Below, one piece after another: positions 46,046-54,267 of a DNA stretch of 64,000 bases. The translations under genes were made by a program, and so were the position numbers. Under the pieces are notes generated by a model. That model did not search any database. It was not told where the DNA came from and worked only from the letters and a program-made list of their open reading frames with translations. This DNA is from Kutzneria chonburiensis. Its GTDB lineage: Bacteria; Actinomycetota; Actinomycetes; Mycobacteriales; Pseudonocardiaceae. The stretch's first letter is position 1. The number at the start of each line of letters is the position of its first letter. The stretch spans positions 5,208,001 to 5,272,000 of the forward strand of contig NZ_CP097263.1 of the NCBI RefSeq assembly GCF_028622115.1, written 5' to 3'.

Positions 46046-46534
46046 TCACCGCGCCGGTTCCGGAACGGCGTTGATCCGAATCTCGGCGCCACGGCGGAAC
46101 ACGCGGTCGATCGACAGCGCCCCCGCGCCGAGGAAGGCGACCAGCAGGAAGGCCCAGCAGAACTGGATCGCCGCCTCGCCACCGTTGATCATCGGAATGA
46201 ACGATTTCGGCATGTGCACGGTGAAGTAGGCGTACGCCATCGAGCCGGAGCACAGCAGCGCGGCGACCCGGGTGAACAGGCCGACCAGCACCAGCGCGCC
46301 GGCCACCAGCTGGATCGCCGCGGCCCACCAGCTGGGCCATACCCCGAACTCGACGGCCTTCTTGGCCCCGAACAGCCCGAAGAGGCTGGCCGCCCCGTGC
46401 GAGACGAACAGCAGCCCGATGACGATGCGATACAAAGAGATCACATAATCTTTTCCTTGTTCCAGAAATCGCATGGTCGCTCCAAGCAAGGATTGGAAGG
46501 GCGGCTGGGTGAGATTCTGGACAGTCGACGACAT
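46046..46534 (-). CDS. DoxX family membrane protein
   Basis: The 162-residue product has four hydrophobic helices. RIVIGLLFVSHGAASLFGLFG and the C-terminal GGEAAIQFCWAFLLVAFLGAGALSIDRV match the DoxX family. DoxX-type proteins are linked to redox or thiol stress in mycobacteria and to quinol oxidation in archaea; the role here is unknown. The upstream region (46547-46586) is AT-rich, with repeated GTTRAC hexamers. Confidence 0.88.
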   Translation of the reverse strand: MSSTVQNLTQPPFQSLLGATMRFLEQGKDYVISLYRIVIGLLFVSHGAASLFGLFGAKKAVEFGVWPSWWAAAIQLVAGALVLVGLFTRVAALLCSGSMAYAYFTVHMPKSFIPMINGGEAAIQFCWAFLLVAFLGAGALSIDRVFRRGAEIRINAVPEPAR

Positions 46535-46546
46535 GCGGGGACACCC

Positions 46547-46586
46547 TTAACGGTTAACGTTGACAGTCGTTGACTTTGTTAAATTA
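46547..46586. promoter_or_regulatory. Repeated GTTRAC hexamers upstream of DoxX gene
   Basis: GTTAAC, GTTGAC, GTTGAC and GTTAAA start at 46553, 46559, 46569 and 46578. An overlapping TTAAC-G-GTTAA dyad lies at 46547-46557. Such an AT-rich, iterated block next to the DoxX start could be a promoter with activator sites. No regulator is identified. Confidence 0.4.
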
Positions 46587-46744
46587 ACCGGGTCGTCCCA
46601 CTTCAGCGGGGTGAACACGCTCTCGTTCGGATCTTCCTTGTATCTCTTTCAAAGCCAATTCTGAGCAAGCTGGGGAGAATACCTCACCTATTCAGACCAG
46701 TGACCGGACGAACGTACTAGGCCAACCGGCAAGGATCCCGGGCC

Positions 46745-47344
46745 GTGAGCACCTCTCGCGTTGCGGGCCGGCAGCACCGGCAGGACCATGTGCGCGTGGT
46801 CGAACTGATGACGCGAAACTGGTGGCTGGTGGCCCTGCGCGGCGCGCTGGCCGTGATCTTCGGCATCCTCACGCTGGCCTGGCCCGGCCTGACGCTGCTC
46901 GCCCTGATCTTCCTGTGGGGCTTCTACGCACTGGTCGACGGCATCAGCTCGATCGCGCTGGGCGCGGCGGTGCGCGGGCACCGTTGGTCCAACGTGCTGA
47001 TCGGCGTCGTCGGCATCCTGGCCGGCCTGGTCGCCATCATGCTGCCGGGCGAGACCGCGGTGGTGCTGCTGGTGATCATCGCGATCTGGGCGATCATCGC
47101 CGGCGTGGTGCAGATCGCCGCCGGCATCACGCTGCGGCGGGCCATGGCCCACGCCTGGTTCCTGATCCTGACCGGCGGCCTGACCCTGGTGCTCGGCGTC
47201 GTGCTGCTGCTCAACCCGGGCGCGGGCGCGCTGGCCCTGGTCACCACGATCGCGATCTTCGCCCTGATCTGGGGGATCTCGCTGATCCTGCTGGGTTTCC
47301 GGCTACGGGGTCTGCGCACCGACAGCACGGTCGACGCGGTCTGA
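46745..47344 (+). CDS. HdeD-like acid-resistance family membrane protein
   Basis: The 199-residue product starts at GTG 46745 after AAGGA; ATG 46808 (MTRNWWLVALRG) is the alternative. Six hydrophobic segments, the start WWLVALRGALAVIFGILTLAWPG, and the repeat of that pattern (GVVQIAAGITLRRAMAHAWFLILTGGLTLVLGV) are typical of DUF308/HdeD. The protein is probably a stress-related membrane protein. It overlaps the facing mannosyltransferase gene by 42 bases. Confidence 0.88.
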   Translation: MSTSRVAGRQHRQDHVRVVELMTRNWWLVALRGALAVIFGILTLAWPGLTLLALIFLWGFYALVDGISSIALGAAVRGHRWSNVLIGVVGILAGLVAIMLPGETAVVLLVIIAIWAIIAGVVQIAAGITLRRAMAHAWFLILTGGLTLVLGVVLLLNPGAGALALVTTIAIFALIWGISLILLGFRLRGLRTDSTVDAV

Positions 47345-48568
47345 GGCCTTGGCCAGCCCTCGCGACCAGACGGTCATCGCGATCAGCACGGCAATGGCCA
47401 GCCAGACATAGGCATTGCCGATCACGTTGTCGTACGGGTCCCAGTACTGCCCGGGATCACGCAGCTCGGGCGCCTGGTGGTACGGGGCCTGCCAGAACAG
47501 GTAGACCGCGAACAGGGAGAGCGCGCCCGACAGCCAGGACCGGGCGCGTATCGCCGCGGCCGCGCCCCACAGGATGGCCAGCACGGCCCACACCCAGTGG
47601 TGGGCCCAGGACACCGGCGACACCAGCAGCGACAGCACGCCGATGGCCAGCATGGCCGGCAGGTCCTGGCCGGCCAGGCGGGAGCGGCGCGCGACCAGCC
47701 AGGCCAGGGCCAGCACGCCGAGGCACAGCAACACCCAGAGCGGCCCCTCCAGGTTGGCGGGGATGCCCAGCCGGGCCACCATGCCGCGCAGCGACTGGTT
47801 GTAGCTGAAGCCGAGGTTGCCGACCCGGTTGGTGTCGAAGAAGTCCTGGAACCAGTAGCTGACCGAGTCGCCGGCGGCCAGCGCGAAGCCGACAAGGCCG
47901 AAGCCGACGAAGCCGCCGACCATGGTCAGCGCGGCCTTCCAGTCCTTCCTGGCCAGGAAGAAGAGCACGAACGCGGCCGGCGTGAGCTTGATCGAGGCGG
48001 CCAGGCCGATCAGCAGGCCGCGCGGCCACCACGGCTTGGCCACCAGGCAGTCGGCCACGATCAGGCCCAGCAGCAGGACGTTGACCTGCCCGAACGAGAT
48101 CGTCTCGCGGACCGGCTCCAGCCAGGCGGCGCCGAGCGTGAGGACCAGCGCGGCGATCGGCACCGGGAAGCGGGCCAGCAGCCGGGCCGGCGCGATCCGC
48201 ACCAGCACGGCCCGGATGCACAGGAACAGGATGACCAGCGTGGCCGTGGTGAAGATGCCGATGGCCACGGCCAGCGGAAACACCGCGAGGCCGGCGAACA
48301 GCACCGCGGCCAGCGGCGGATAGGTGAACTTGAGCAGGAAGCCGGCGAACGGCGTGGCCATCTCGGTCTGGTAGAGGTCCTGGCCGTGCCGCCAGGCGTC
48401 GCCGCCGCCGAGATAGACGTACAGGTCGGTGAAGTGGTGCTGGTTGTACGTGCCGATGTAGACCGTGCTGAGCACGATCAGCGCCAGCAGCGCGGCCGCC
48501 ACCAGCGACCACAAGATCAACTCGACCGGAGACCGGTGCGTGGACGGGGGCTGCTGCTGGACGTCCAC
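47303..48568 (-). CDS. GT87-type polyprenol-phosphate-mannose-dependent mannosyltransferase
   Basis: From GTG 48568 (after AAGGGA) the product has 421 residues and about 10 hydrophobic segments. The first periplasmic loop carries DLYVYLGGGDAWRHGQDLY, whose Asp is the candidate catalytic residue of this C-type glycosyltransferase fold. FTYPPLAAVLF and GQVNVLLLGLIVAD are the family marks. Mycobacterial relatives (PimE, Rv2181) add alpha-1,2-mannose to phosphatidylinositol mannosides or lipomannan from polyprenol phosphate mannose. Substrate here is inferred. Confidence 0.88.
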   Translation of the reverse strand: MDVQQQPPSTHRSPVELILWSLVAAALLALIVLSTVYIGTYNQHHFTDLYVYLGGGDAWRHGQDLYQTEMATPFAGFLLKFTYPPLAAVLFAGLAVFPLAVAIGIFTTATLVILFLCIRAVLVRIAPARLLARFPVPIAALVLTLGAAWLEPVRETISFGQVNVLLLGLIVADCLVAKPWWPRGLLIGLAASIKLTPAAFVLFFLARKDWKAALTMVGGFVGFGLVGFALAAGDSVSYWFQDFFDTNRVGNLGFSYNQSLRGMVARLGIPANLEGPLWVLLCLGVLALAWLVARRSRLAGQDLPAMLAIGVLSLLVSPVSWAHHWVWAVLAILWGAAAAIRARSWLSGALSLFAVYLFWQAPYHQAPELRDPGQYWDPYDNVIGNAYVWLAIAVLIAMTVWSRGLAKASDRVDRAVGAQTP

Positions 48569-48745
48569 CGGTTCCCTTACGGCTCGCCTGACACTGCGAG
48601 CCAAGGGTAACGGTTCTCGGCGGCACCGATCGCCCGCCCCGATTCGGCTACGTACAGTGGACAGGCGGGTGCGGTCGGTCGAATTGACCGGTGATTCGGG
48701 TGACAGCTGTCGCACGAATGCGCACGCGCGGGCTACCCTGTGCTT

Positions 48746-49403
48746 ATGACCATGGCGTTGGAGACTGTGCTGGCCAAGGCGGGCCTACGGGTCACCGCGG
48801 ACGAGTTCCTCTCCCTGGTCGAGGACGTGGCCAGGCGACTGGCCCCACCCCACCCCGAGCCGGCCACCTACTTCACGCCCGAGCAGCAGGTCGCGCTGAC
48901 CGACGTCGGCCTCGACCTCGGCGGGCTGCGCGAGGACGACTTCGAGCCGCGGGCCCGGGCGCTGGCCGCGCAGACCGTGCTGCTGGACAGCGCGCTCACC
49001 GTCACCGACGCGGCCCGGGTGCTCGACGTCGACACCAGCCGCATCCGGCACCGCCTGGCCGCCGGCCGGCTCGCCGGCTGGAAGGACCGCGGCAGCTGGC
49101 GGCTGCCGGCCTGGCAGTTCACCGACTCCGGCGTGCTGCCCGGCCTGGAGGTCGTGCTGGCCGCCATGCCCGACGACCAGCCGCCGCTGGTGCTGGCCGG
49201 CTTCATGACCACGGCCCAGCCCGACTTCCCGCTCGGCGATTCCGCCGGTTCGCCGCGGGAATGGCTGCTCGCGGGCGGTGATCCCCGCCGCGTCGCCGCC
49301 GTCGCCGCGATGCTGGGCACCCTGCTTGATCGACTCGCGGTGCGGCCCGGCACGATCAGTGGCCGGACCCGGCACCATCCCCGAACGGAAACGACGTATC
49401 TGA
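48746..49403 (+). CDS. Antitoxin-like protein (Xre/MbcA type), frameshifted near its end
   Basis: From ATG 48746 the frame carries a helix-turn-helix of the excisionase type (LTVTDAARVLDVDTSRIRHRLAAGRLAGWK), then an MbcA-like C-terminal part with SPREWLLAGGDPRRV. The frame as read has no stop until 50026 and would run through the whole RES gene. A stop in another frame, TGA at 49401-49403, directly abuts the RES ATG. One extra base between about 49330 and 49380 explains this and gives 218 residues. It probably neutralises the RES toxin and binds its own promoter. The sequence before the start (TACCCT about 11 bases upstream, no ribosome binding site) would suit a leaderless transcript. Confidence 0.75.
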
Positions 49404-50051
49404 ATGGCTCGGCTTCCCCCACCGCCGGCACCCGCTGTGCTGCAGGCGCTCCTGCGCCGCGCCGAGGATGTGGTGGCGGTGCACCGCGCGACCCGGCTCG
49501 TCCGCATCTTCACCGCGGGCGGCAGCCACCCGCAGCGGTGGAACTCGTTCCGGTACACCGGCCCGCTGCCGCACGCCCGCTTCGACCCGCATCCCGAGGG
49601 TCCGCCGGCCGAGGACCCCGGCAATGGCGTCCTGTACTTCGGCCTGTCCGTGCGGACCAGCGTGGCCGAGGTCTACCAGGCCACCTCCACCGTCGACCGC
49701 CGGACCCGCCGGCCGCACCTGGTGGTGTTCCGGCCCCGGCGGACCCTGCGGCTGCTCGACCTGGCCGGCCTGTGGCCGACCAGGGCCGGCGCGTCCCAGG
49801 AGATCAGCAGCGGCCCCAAGGACCTGACCCAGGCCTGGGCGCGGACCATCCGCGCCGCCTATCCCGAGCTGGACGGCCTCTGGTACCGGTCGTCGATGGA
49901 CGCGGGCGACCCGGCCATCTGCCTGTGGGACCCGCCCGGCGGCAATGCCATGCCGGATGCTCCCGATGTGCTGCTTCCACTGGAGCATCCGGGCCTCGAC
50001 CTGCCGCTGAGCCGGATCTGCGATGAGCTGAACTACATCATGTTGGGGTGA
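49404..50051 (+). CDS. RES-domain toxin (MbcT-like)
   Basis: The 215-residue product starts at ATG 49404, directly after the stop of the antitoxin. The family residues are visible: Arg in VRIF, RWNSFRYTG, Glu in TSVAEVYQ and Ser in GLWYRSSM. RES toxins such as MbcT of M. tuberculosis degrade NAD by phosphorolysis and are neutralised by Xre-like antitoxins. Location and gene order match that system; NAD degradation here is inferred. Confidence 0.85.
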   Translation: MARLPPPPAPAVLQALLRRAEDVVAVHRATRLVRIFTAGGSHPQRWNSFRYTGPLPHARFDPHPEGPPAEDPGNGVLYFGLSVRTSVAEVYQATSTVDRRTRRPHLVVFRPRRTLRLLDLAGLWPTRAGASQEISSGPKDLTQAWARTIRAAYPELDGLWYRSSMDAGDPAICLWDPPGGNAMPDAPDVLLPLEHPGLDLPLSRICDELNYIMLG

Positions 50052-50054
50052 GCC

Positions 50055-50633
50055 TCAGCCGAAGGCGGGTCGGCGGAAGCCTGCTGGGGGGCGGTTGCGT
50101 CGGCTGCGAGGCAGAAACCTCCCGTAGCGGACCAGGGTGAGCCGATGCTCCCCCACGACGTGGTGTTTGCAACCACCGTCGTGCCGCCAGCCGTGATGGG
50201 CGTAGAAGGAACGGGTGTCCCAGTCGTCCTGGAGCACCCACAGCACCGCGTAGCGGAAGCCCTGCGCCGCCAGGTGGTCCAGGGCCGCGTCGTGCACCGT
50301 CCGCCCCGCGCCCGTGCCTTGGCACTCGGGGTCGGCGTGCACCGATATCAGCTCGCCGGTGCGTAGGTCGTCGTGCAGGTCATCGTCGTCGCGGGCCTCC
50401 GCGACGACACAGTAGGAGCCTATGCGGCCCTGGTCGTCCTCGGCGACGAAAACCCCGTCGGGGTCGGGCAGGCACACCCAGCGTCGCCAGCCGTTGAGGT
50501 GGCTCTCCGGCAGCATCCGGTCGAGCAACACGTCCGGCACCGCGCCGCGAGCGGCCTTGAGCCAGGATTCACGGTTGATCCTGGCCAGCTCGCGAACGTC
50601 ACCGGAATCGGCTCGTCGCACCGTCCATGTCAT
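50055..50633 (-). CDS. GNAT-family N-acetyltransferase
   Basis: The 192-residue product starts at ATG 50633 (MTWTVRRADSGDV). GELISVHADPECQGTGAGRTVHD holds the acetyl-CoA motif QGTGAG, and SFYAHHGWRHDGG closes the fold. The tail is Arg- and Pro-rich. The substrate is unknown. It converges on the RES gene with only three bases between. Confidence 0.85.
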   Translation of the reverse strand: MTWTVRRADSGDVRELARINRESWLKAARGAVPDVLLDRMLPESHLNGWRRWVCLPDPDGVFVAEDDQGRIGSYCVVAEARDDDDLHDDLRTGELISVHADPECQGTGAGRTVHDAALDHLAAQGFRYAVLWVLQDDWDTRSFYAHHGWRHDGGCKHHVVGEHRLTLVRYGRFLPRSRRNRPPAGFRRPAFG

Positions 50634-50650
50634 GACGGGAGCGTGCCAAA

Positions 50651-52567
50651 TCAGCGGGGCCCGGTGCCAACGGATTCCCCGAGATGCCGTCGCCACCAGT
50701 CCAGCACCGCGTCGAACCGCTGCCGCCGGTGCACCGGCCGGCCGGACCGGGTCAGCTCGTGCCCCTCGCCGGGGAAAAGCAGCAGCTCAGTCTCGGTGCC
50801 GTTGGCCTTGAGCGCGACGAACAGCCGCTGCGCCTGCTCGATCGGACAGCGCCAGTCCTGCTCCGAGTGCACCACTGCGAACGGGATGTTGATCTTGTCC
50901 GCGTAGGTGAGCGGGCTCACGGACCGCTGCACGTCGGGATCGGTGCCGCAATAAGTCTGCGCGAACCACCACCCGATGTCCGACGATCCGACGAACGAGT
51001 CCCAGGCGTTGACCGCCCGCTCGCTCCACGCGGCCTTGAACCGGTGCCCATGGTGGGCGGCCAGCCAGCTGGTCATGAAGCCGCCGTACGAGCCGCCCAT
51101 CACGCCGACACGGTCGGCGTCGCATTCCGGCAGCTCAAGGGCGGCATCGAGGAGCGCGAGCACGTCGTCGGCGTCGACCGTGCCGAGCTTGTGCACGATG
51201 GCCGTGCCGTGGTCCCGGCCGTAGCCGGCGGAGCCGCGCGGGTTGGGCAGCACGACCGCGTAGCCGGCGGAGGCGTAGACCTGGGCCTCGTCGAACAGGC
51301 CCCAGCCGTAGTACATGTACGGGCCGCCGTGCACGCTCAGGATCGTCGGGTGCGGGCCCTCGCCCTCCGGCAGCACGACCCAGCCGTGCACGGGATAGCC
51401 GTCCGGGGCGGTGCCGTGGATCTCCCGCAGCGGCCGGATCCCGGCCTTCCGCAGGTCGGCGCCGAAGTCGGTCTTGACGTCCGTGCCGACCAGCACGACC
51501 TCGCCGGCGCTCTCCGGCGTCGCCACGACCACGGCCACCCGGCCGGCATCCTCGGCGAACGCCTTCACGACGACCTGGCCGCCGAAGATGACCGGGAGGT
51601 CGTCCAGCCCGGCCTGGTCGGCGTCGAAGGGGATCTGGCGGAGCTCGACTGCGCCCCGGTTGCGGACCAGGGCCAGCACGCCGTCCTCGGTGACGGTCAG
51701 GGCACCGGGAGCGCCCTCGCAGTCCACGGACGCCGGGTCGGTCAGCAGCCGCGGCGGCTGCGGGTCCCCGGCCGGGTCGAACGGCGCAACCCACAGGGCG
51801 TCGGGCAGCGGCCGGGCGGCCAGCCCCTCGAACTCGGAGCCGAGGAAGTAGATCCGCCCCTCGCCGGCGGCGATGAGGCTGATCATGCCCACGCCGCGCA
51901 CGGCGACGACCGGCGCGCCGCCGGCCGCGGGCATGGCGTACACGTCCTCGTGCAGGTTCTGCGGGCCGGCGTCCTGGCGTGCGCCCACGGCCAGCACATG
52001 CCGGCCGTCCGGCGTCCAGACGGGGTTGTCGAGGTCGTACGAGCCGCTGGTGAGCTGCGTGGCCTCGTCCTCGGCCGTGACGTCGACGACGAACAGCTGC
52101 TGGACGCGGTCGCGGAGGAAGCCGACGCCGTCGATGCGGTAGTTCAGGTCGGTGATGCGCCGCGGGGCCTCGGCCTCGGCGGCCGGCGCGTCCTTGACGC
52201 CGTAGCGGCCGTCCTCGGGCACGCGGGCCGCGAAGGCCACCCGCTGCGAGTCCGGGGCCCACACCGGCGTGCCGGCGCCGCCAGGCAGGTCGGTGACCTT
52301 GCGGGCCTCGCCGCCGTCGGCCGGGATCACGTGCAGCTGACGGTCGCGCAGGAAGGCGACAAGGCGACCGTCCGGCGAGATCCGCGGCGCGGTGTCCCGC
52401 TCGCCCCTGGTCCACTGCTGCGACTCGCCGTCGGTCGGCACGCGGACGAGCCCGCCCCGGTAGCTGTCGGACTCCAGGTCGGGGCGGGCTACGTCGGTCA
52501 GCAGCAGATCGCCGCGGAGGGTGACGGAACCGGGTACGCGCAGCAGCGCGACGTCTTCAGGGCGCAC
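50651..52567 (-). CDS. S9-family prolyl oligopeptidase-like peptidase
   Basis: The 638-residue product has an N-terminal beta-propeller (about 1-370; repeats such as APRISPDGRLVAFLRD, TPVWAPDSQRVAF and NPVWTPDGRHVLA) and a C-terminal alpha/beta-hydrolase domain. The catalytic Ser is in GGSYGG (about 492), Asp in SEQDWRC (about 568) and His in PGEGHEL (about 602). No signal peptide is seen, so it is probably cytosolic. It would cleave short peptides from the N-terminus. It shares strand with TerC upstream. Confidence 0.93.
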   Translation of the reverse strand: MRPEDVALLRVPGSVTLRGDLLLTDVARPDLESDSYRGGLVRVPTDGESQQWTRGERDTAPRISPDGRLVAFLRDRQLHVIPADGGEARKVTDLPGGAGTPVWAPDSQRVAFAARVPEDGRYGVKDAPAAEAEAPRRITDLNYRIDGVGFLRDRVQQLFVVDVTAEDEATQLTSGSYDLDNPVWTPDGRHVLAVGARQDAGPQNLHEDVYAMPAAGGAPVVAVRGVGMISLIAAGEGRIYFLGSEFEGLAARPLPDALWVAPFDPAGDPQPPRLLTDPASVDCEGAPGALTVTEDGVLALVRNRGAVELRQIPFDADQAGLDDLPVIFGGQVVVKAFAEDAGRVAVVVATPESAGEVVLVGTDVKTDFGADLRKAGIRPLREIHGTAPDGYPVHGWVVLPEGEGPHPTILSVHGGPYMYYGWGLFDEAQVYASAGYAVVLPNPRGSAGYGRDHGTAIVHKLGTVDADDVLALLDAALELPECDADRVGVMGGSYGGFMTSWLAAHHGHRFKAAWSERAVNAWDSFVGSSDIGWWFAQTYCGTDPDVQRSVSPLTYADKINIPFAVVHSEQDWRCPIEQAQRLFVALKANGTETELLLFPGEGHELTRSGRPVHRRQRFDAVLDWWRRHLGESVGTGPR

Positions 52568-52583
52568 CCGGCGACGGTACCTC

Positions 52584-53612
52584 CTAGGCCGCTTCGGGCT
52601 TGGCCTTCCCGGTGGTCTTGCCGGTCTTGCTGTCCGACCGGGCAGTCACATGCGTCTTGATCAGACTCGCCACCGTGGTGATGGCCAGCACGCCGCCGAT
52701 CACCGCCAGCGAGGTGCCGGTGCCGATCTCCCACACCGGCAGGCCATCGCCGCCGTTGATGAACGGCAGCTCGTTGTCGTGCAGCGCTTCCATGATCAGC
52801 TTGAAGCCGATGAAGCCCAGCAGCACCGAGAGGCCGATCGGCAGGTACACCAGCCGGTCGAGCAGGCCGCCGATGAGGAAGTACAGCTGCCGCAGGCCCA
52901 TCAGCGCGAAAGCGTTGGCCGCGAAGACCAGGTAGGGCTCCTTGGTCAGGCCGAAGATGGCCGGGATGGAGTCCAGCGCGAACAGCAGGTCGGTGGTGCC
53001 GATGGCGATCATCACGATCAGCATCGGGGTGACCATGCTGCGGCCCTTGTGCTTCACGAACGACTTGGCGCCGTGGTAGTCGTCGGTGACCGGCAGGATC
53101 TTGCGGGAGAGCCTGATCATCAGGTTCTCCTTGTACTCCTCGTCGTCGTGCGACTGGCCCTGCGAGCGGGCCATCTGCACGGCCGTGTAGACCAGGAACG
53201 CGCCGAAAAGGTAGAAGACGGCGCTGAAGTGGCTGATCACCACCGCGCCGACGCCGATGAACAGGCCGCGCATGATCAGCGCCAGCACCACGCCGATCAG
53301 CAGCACCCGGTGCTGGTGGATCTTGGGCACGGCGAACGTGGTCATGATGATCACGAAGACGAACAGGTTGTCCACCGACAGCGAGTACTCGGTGAGATAC
53401 CCGGCGATGAACTCGCCGGCCGGGGCCGAGCCGGCGAAGTACCAGAGCCCACCGGCGAAGACCAGGGCACAGGCGATGTAGAAGACCACCCACCGGGCCG
53501 CCTCGCCCACCTTCACCACGTGCGGGTGCCGGTCGACGATCACCAGGTCGAGTGCGAGAAGGACGGCCAGTCCACCGAGCGTGGCGATCCACAACCACAG
53601 TGGGACGATCAT
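52584..53612 (-). CDS. TerC/Alx family manganese exporter
   Basis: The 342-residue product starts at ATG 53612 after GGAGGTTGAAC; the long N-terminal extension in the frame belongs to the riboswitch leader. About nine hydrophobic segments include the family Asp-rich motifs SLSVDNLFVFVIIM and TTDLLFALDSIPAIFGL. Alx/TerC proteins are now seen as Mn(II) exporters or transporters that metallate exoenzymes. A yybP-ykoY riboswitch lies directly upstream, which supports manganese as signal. Confidence 0.92.
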   Translation of the reverse strand: MIVPLWLWIATLGGLAVLLALDLVIVDRHPHVVKVGEAARWVVFYIACALVFAGGLWYFAGSAPAGEFIAGYLTEYSLSVDNLFVFVIIMTTFAVPKIHQHRVLLIGVVLALIMRGLFIGVGAVVISHFSAVFYLFGAFLVYTAVQMARSQGQSHDDEEYKENLMIRLSRKILPVTDDYHGAKSFVKHKGRSMVTPMLIVMIAIGTTDLLFALDSIPAIFGLTKEPYLVFAANAFALMGLRQLYFLIGGLLDRLVYLPIGLSVLLGFIGFKLIMEALHDNELPFINGGDGLPVWEIGTGTSLAVIGGVLAITTVASLIKTHVTARSDSKTGKTTGKAKPEAA

Positions 53613-53644
53613 GTTCAACCTCCGGTCCAAGGGCATGCGCCACC

Positions 53645-53753
53645 GACCGGAGGTCTCTTCCGTCGACACTGCCGTGCCGACCGGCGGAACCGGGTGCTCG
53701 CCCTTGAACACCGTGCTGACGACGCCGCCGCGAAGGAATACTCCCCTCCAACG
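53645..53753 (-). ncRNA. yybP-ykoY (manganese) riboswitch
   Basis: On the minus strand, GGAGGGGAGTATTCC (about 53749-53735) opens the element and GAAGAGACCTCC (53660-53649) closes it. P1 pairs GGAGG with CCTCC, and both conserved loops (GGGGAGTA and GAGACC) are present in the right places. The internal GTCGTCAGCAC matches actinobacterial members. It lies about 36 bases before the TerC start. Binding of Mn(II) would turn on the exporter. Confidence 0.85.
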
Positions 53754-53958
53754 TCACTCATTGTCCCAGATGACCACGGTGAGAAGCCAGCAGGGGGTCC
53801 AACATCACCCAGTGCAGCCAACCCCCGCGAGTCCCGTCGAGCGTCACACCGAATGCCCGAAGCCGATTCACACATTCGCCATGACGCTGAGCGGGACACA
53901 CCGGGTTTCGACACAACCCGTGACCACGAGATGGGGACGGCGTGCAACGATTCACTTC

Positions 53959-54267
53959 GTGATCCTCACGATCGCCGAGATCCGCGTGCGGGCCGGGTTC
54001 GGGGATGCCTTCGTCGCCGCCTCGCGCGGCGCGATCGAGCACATCCTGACCAGTCCCGGCTGCCGGTCGGCCAAGCTGACCCGCAGCGTCGAGGATCCGT
54101 GCCGGTACCTGGTGATCACCGAGTGGGACTCGCTCGAGTCGCACACCCAGCAGTTCTACTACTCCGAGCACCTCGTCAACTGGCGCAACGCGGTCAGCGA
54201 GTTCTTCGACGACCCGCCGATGGTCGAACACGTCAGCGAGGTGCTTGACGCCCGGGGAGAGTTTTGA
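53959..54267 (+). CDS. Antibiotic biosynthesis monooxygenase (ABM) domain protein
   Basis: The 102-residue product from GTG 53959 is a single ABM-type ferredoxin-like domain: ILTIAEIRVRAGFGDAFVAAS, then LVITEWDSLESHTQQF. Members are small dimeric monooxygenases or heme/quinone-binding proteins; function here is open. The region before the start lacks a clear ribosome binding site. The stop overlaps the next gene's TTG start (TTGA), so the genes are coupled. Confidence 0.8.
   Translation: MILTIAEIRVRAGFGDAFVAASRGAIEHILTSPGCRSAKLTRSVEDPCRYLVITEWDSLESHTQQFYYSEHLVNWRNAVSEFFDDPPMVEHVSEVLDARGEF

Noticed and set aside
48740-50026. A single 428-residue protein in the antitoxin frame
   Set aside because: It would overlap the well-formed RES gene by over 600 bases; its second half is low-complexity shadow sequence.
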